64,000 nucleotides of DNA, taken from Haemonchus contortus (taxonomy: Eukaryota; Nematoda; Chromadorea; Rhabditida; Trichostrongylidae). The notes under the pieces were generated by a model that was given only the letters and a program-made list of their open reading frames with translations, ran no database searches and was not told the origin of the DNA. The position numbers and the translations under genes are program-made. The stretch is taken from positions 33,138,468 through 33,202,467 of the forward strand of contig LS997563.1 in NCBI GenBank assembly GCA_000469685.2. The letters run 5' to 3'. This document shows positions 62,155 through 64,000 of the stretch, one piece after another. Numbering within the stretch: the first letter of the stretch is position 1; every line of letters starts with the position of its first letter.

Positions 62155-62831
62155 GCTTTGAAAAACTTTATTCTCAAGTTTTTTATAAAACCATTCAGCA
62201 AGATGTAAAAAGGATCTCATCAACTTACTCTTCGGCGTTATCGCCTTCTTCAGAATTTGGAAACACGAAGATAATCGCTATCCATCCCTCATTCAACAAT
62301 TCAACTTCAAAAACTGGTTATCTAGACCTAATGTTTCCAAATGGGTATGACGACCCTGAAAAACATTCAACCTACCTCCAGCAACAAGTGGTCGTTTGGA
62401 CAACCGCCGCTAAACTGACCCATAGATACTTGGCGAAAACTTTGATGATATGCCCTACCCCTCTCGCGTGATACCGGAGGCGTAAAAAACCCAGCACTCG
62501 TCCTTCCTAATCATTTTTGGTGACCCGATGTTGAGGAAAAATGCTTGAAGTGTCTTCCGCGCCGAAGTGAGGGGTTCTCGTAACAGAATCCTAACTGTAA
62601 TTTCAAATAGCGCACTTTCATGGGACTCTACTCGGTGAGCACCCTTGCTCGATTTATACTCTCCAGATGTTCCCTGACCCTAACCCACAGAAGTCGCCCA
62701 GTCTCCCCTGAATATCGCGTAAAATCTTAGGCTTTCTGCAAATATTGCAGGGTGGGTTGCGCCTAAAAGCTAAGTCACAAGAAACCAGTCCACAAAGGGA
62801 AGCAAGGTTGGGTCTACTGGCCATACCTTTC
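62155..62831 (-). mobile_element. Penelope-like 3' fragment (copy B of the inverted tail)
   Basis: Minus-strand match to 14340-15000, including the endonuclease remnant (NLASLCGLVSCDLAFRRNP) and the 3' untranslated region. It stops at the same internal point as the A copy (ccatacctttc), which marks the end of the duplicon match. Confidence 0.75.
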
Positions 62832-62879
62832 GATTCCTGCAAAACAGAAAACGATATATTCCAGCATGAAAGGCGTATC

Positions 62880-63777
62880 TATGATACGGAGATTTACTAA
62901 GGAAACATTCTATGTCAAGGCAATAAGCATATGGATTTCAACCGAATGTTGTTTTTCTCCTGAGCGCTATCAAACCCCAGCAAGAATTCCTAAGAGAAAC
63001 GAGAAATTAGGTTTTGGAATTTTCGTTTGAGGATAACCTGGGATCCCATTCACTATGTTTCCTCGAAACAGCTCTTGTCATAACTACGGAAGCCTCTCCA
63101 TTATTCATGCTTCCACGGTTACCTCTATTCTCATAATCACTAATAACCAAATCCAATTATATTTCGTGGAATTCAAAGAATTCAAGATTTATAATCGAAA
63201 CCCTAGCAACTTCACACTACTACCCAAGCCTTGGGGTAACGCTGCACATTCGACGTGCACTGTAGCTTCAAAAACGCTTTCACTGGAAGAGATTCGCCAT
63301 TAATCGTCGGTTCCCTCTCTCCCGCTCCACACCACTTCATAAGGCAACTTCATAGGACTTCATAGGTGATAGAAGCCACTGCAAAGATCTTTCACTGTTT
63401 GATTTTCGCGTTCTCTTTGGTAGGATTTGGTTGAGCGTTTTCCGAAGAAAACAGTTACGTAAAATTGATCTTCAAAGTGGATCTCCTTTGCAGGTTTCAC
63501 GTTGAACCTGCGAAGGGATTCTGCGACAGACGTAGTCTCCGAGACGAATAGTCTTTTTCATTGTCCACTGTATTCACTTAGTTGAAATAGACGACTATCT
63601 ATAATAGCAGGACAACTGCTCATTGGTAGTTGATTAATTTCGCCTTCAGTCTTGGAGCTAGCCACTGCCACAATTCATCATCTTTCAATAAAAGTCAGAG
63701 ATGACAGTACGAATCTCTTTATTGGTTATGCTTAATGAAATTTTAATAAGAAGGGTCAGGTTGTAGTGTGTTCAGGA
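62880..63777 (+). promoter_or_regulatory. Upstream region of a second PAN paralogue (block copy c)
   Basis: Aligns with 39455-40807 minus its TTAA transposon, and with 35221-37274 minus its mariner. It therefore supplies the empty site for both. The TATA-like element of the other copies is changed to ttcataagg here (about 63336-63344). Promoter role is inferred. Confidence 0.45.
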
Positions 63778-63837
63778 ATGAAGTTTCTTCCTCAAGACTG
63801 CAGGGCATCACTTGTGTTACCTCTTTGCGTTCTCCAG
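63778..63837 (+). CDS. Exon 1 of a PAN-gene paralogue, cut by window edge
   Basis: Encodes MKFLPQDCRASLVLPLCVLQ and ends cag|gtatga, the same donor and phase as the gene at 40808. The signal peptide is less hydrophobic than that paralogue (LVLPLCVL). Later exons would lie beyond the window, so it is unknown whether the gene is intact. Confidence 0.5.
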
Positions 63838-64000
63838 GTATGATTATTTTGATTCTAATGCACTGCAAAGATGAAGAAAAAAAATTAAAAAAGAAAAAAT
63901 CAAAAATTCCGTTAAGTTCCCGCTATTATTCACCAGAAATGAAGCTATTCACAACGTATGCGAGCACGTCACCCGAAAAATATTCCTTGGCTCGACGTGG

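Larger units (their letters stand above)
48650..62831 (+). repeat. Segmental duplicon copy B
   Basis: Direct-orientation counterpart of 162-15000, about 48 kb downstream. It lacks the LINE found at 1503-4581 and so shows that LINE's empty site at about 49887-49900. It carries two mariner-type insertions of its own (53590-54883 and 55445-56343) and a local ~70-bp tandem duplication at 57283-57415. The match ends at ccatacctttc (62831), after which unrelated sequence leads within about 50 bp into the PAN-gene upstream block. Confidence 0.9.

Overview
The window reads as eukaryotic, repeat-rich nuclear DNA, most likely from a parasitic (strongylid or hookworm-like) nematode. The evidence is AT-rich sequence with no operon-like gene packing, introns ending in ttttcag or ttcag, DD37D and DD34D mariner elements, RTE-like LINEs, GIY-YIG Penelope-like elements, palindromic TA and TTAA MITEs, and a small secreted PAN/apple-type gene. 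The species is inferred. No bacterial, phage or CRISPR feature is present.

The backbone is a large old tandem segmental duplication. Duplicon A (about 162-15000) matches duplicon B (about 48650-62831) nearly end to end. Each is followed by a copy of a block that carries the signal-peptide exon of a PAN-domain gene: 35221-37440 after A, 62880-64000 after B. A third copy of the block (39455-41290) is the 5' half of the one apparently intact gene (exons 40808-40867, 42917-43096, 43793-43927; 124 residues). In unit 2 only about 50 bp separate B from its PAN block. In unit 1 the same junction holds about 20 kb of nested transposons (15001-35220).

Because the duplicons act as filled and empty sites for each other, several insertions can be delimited: an RTE-like LINE with a tRNA-like head in A (1503-4581), and a DD37D maT-type mariner (53590-54883) and a DD34D mariner relic (55445-56343) in B. 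Paralogous repeats similarly delimit a TTAA element (39791-40488), a TAA-flanked MITE inside a SINE (41527-41788), a long-TIR element with 9-bp duplication inside a Penelope 3' UTR (33320-34450), a Penelope-like element (19488-21335) and a second LINE (21694-24154).

The nest at 15-35 kb contains a Penelope element with an inverted 3' fragment in front of it, a repeat family with ~145-bp tandem units split by a Penelope element and a LINE, a 130-bp CA microsatellite, a decayed RTE-like LINE, and a composite Penelope insertion with an inverted tail flanked by an 11-bp target duplication. The 35-48.5 kb interval holds the PAN gene region, a tRNA-derived SINE family, and two large foldback elements (46307-47525 and 47587-47988). 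Nearly all transposon ORFs are broken; the first Penelope ORF (19494-20981) is open but 5'-truncated.
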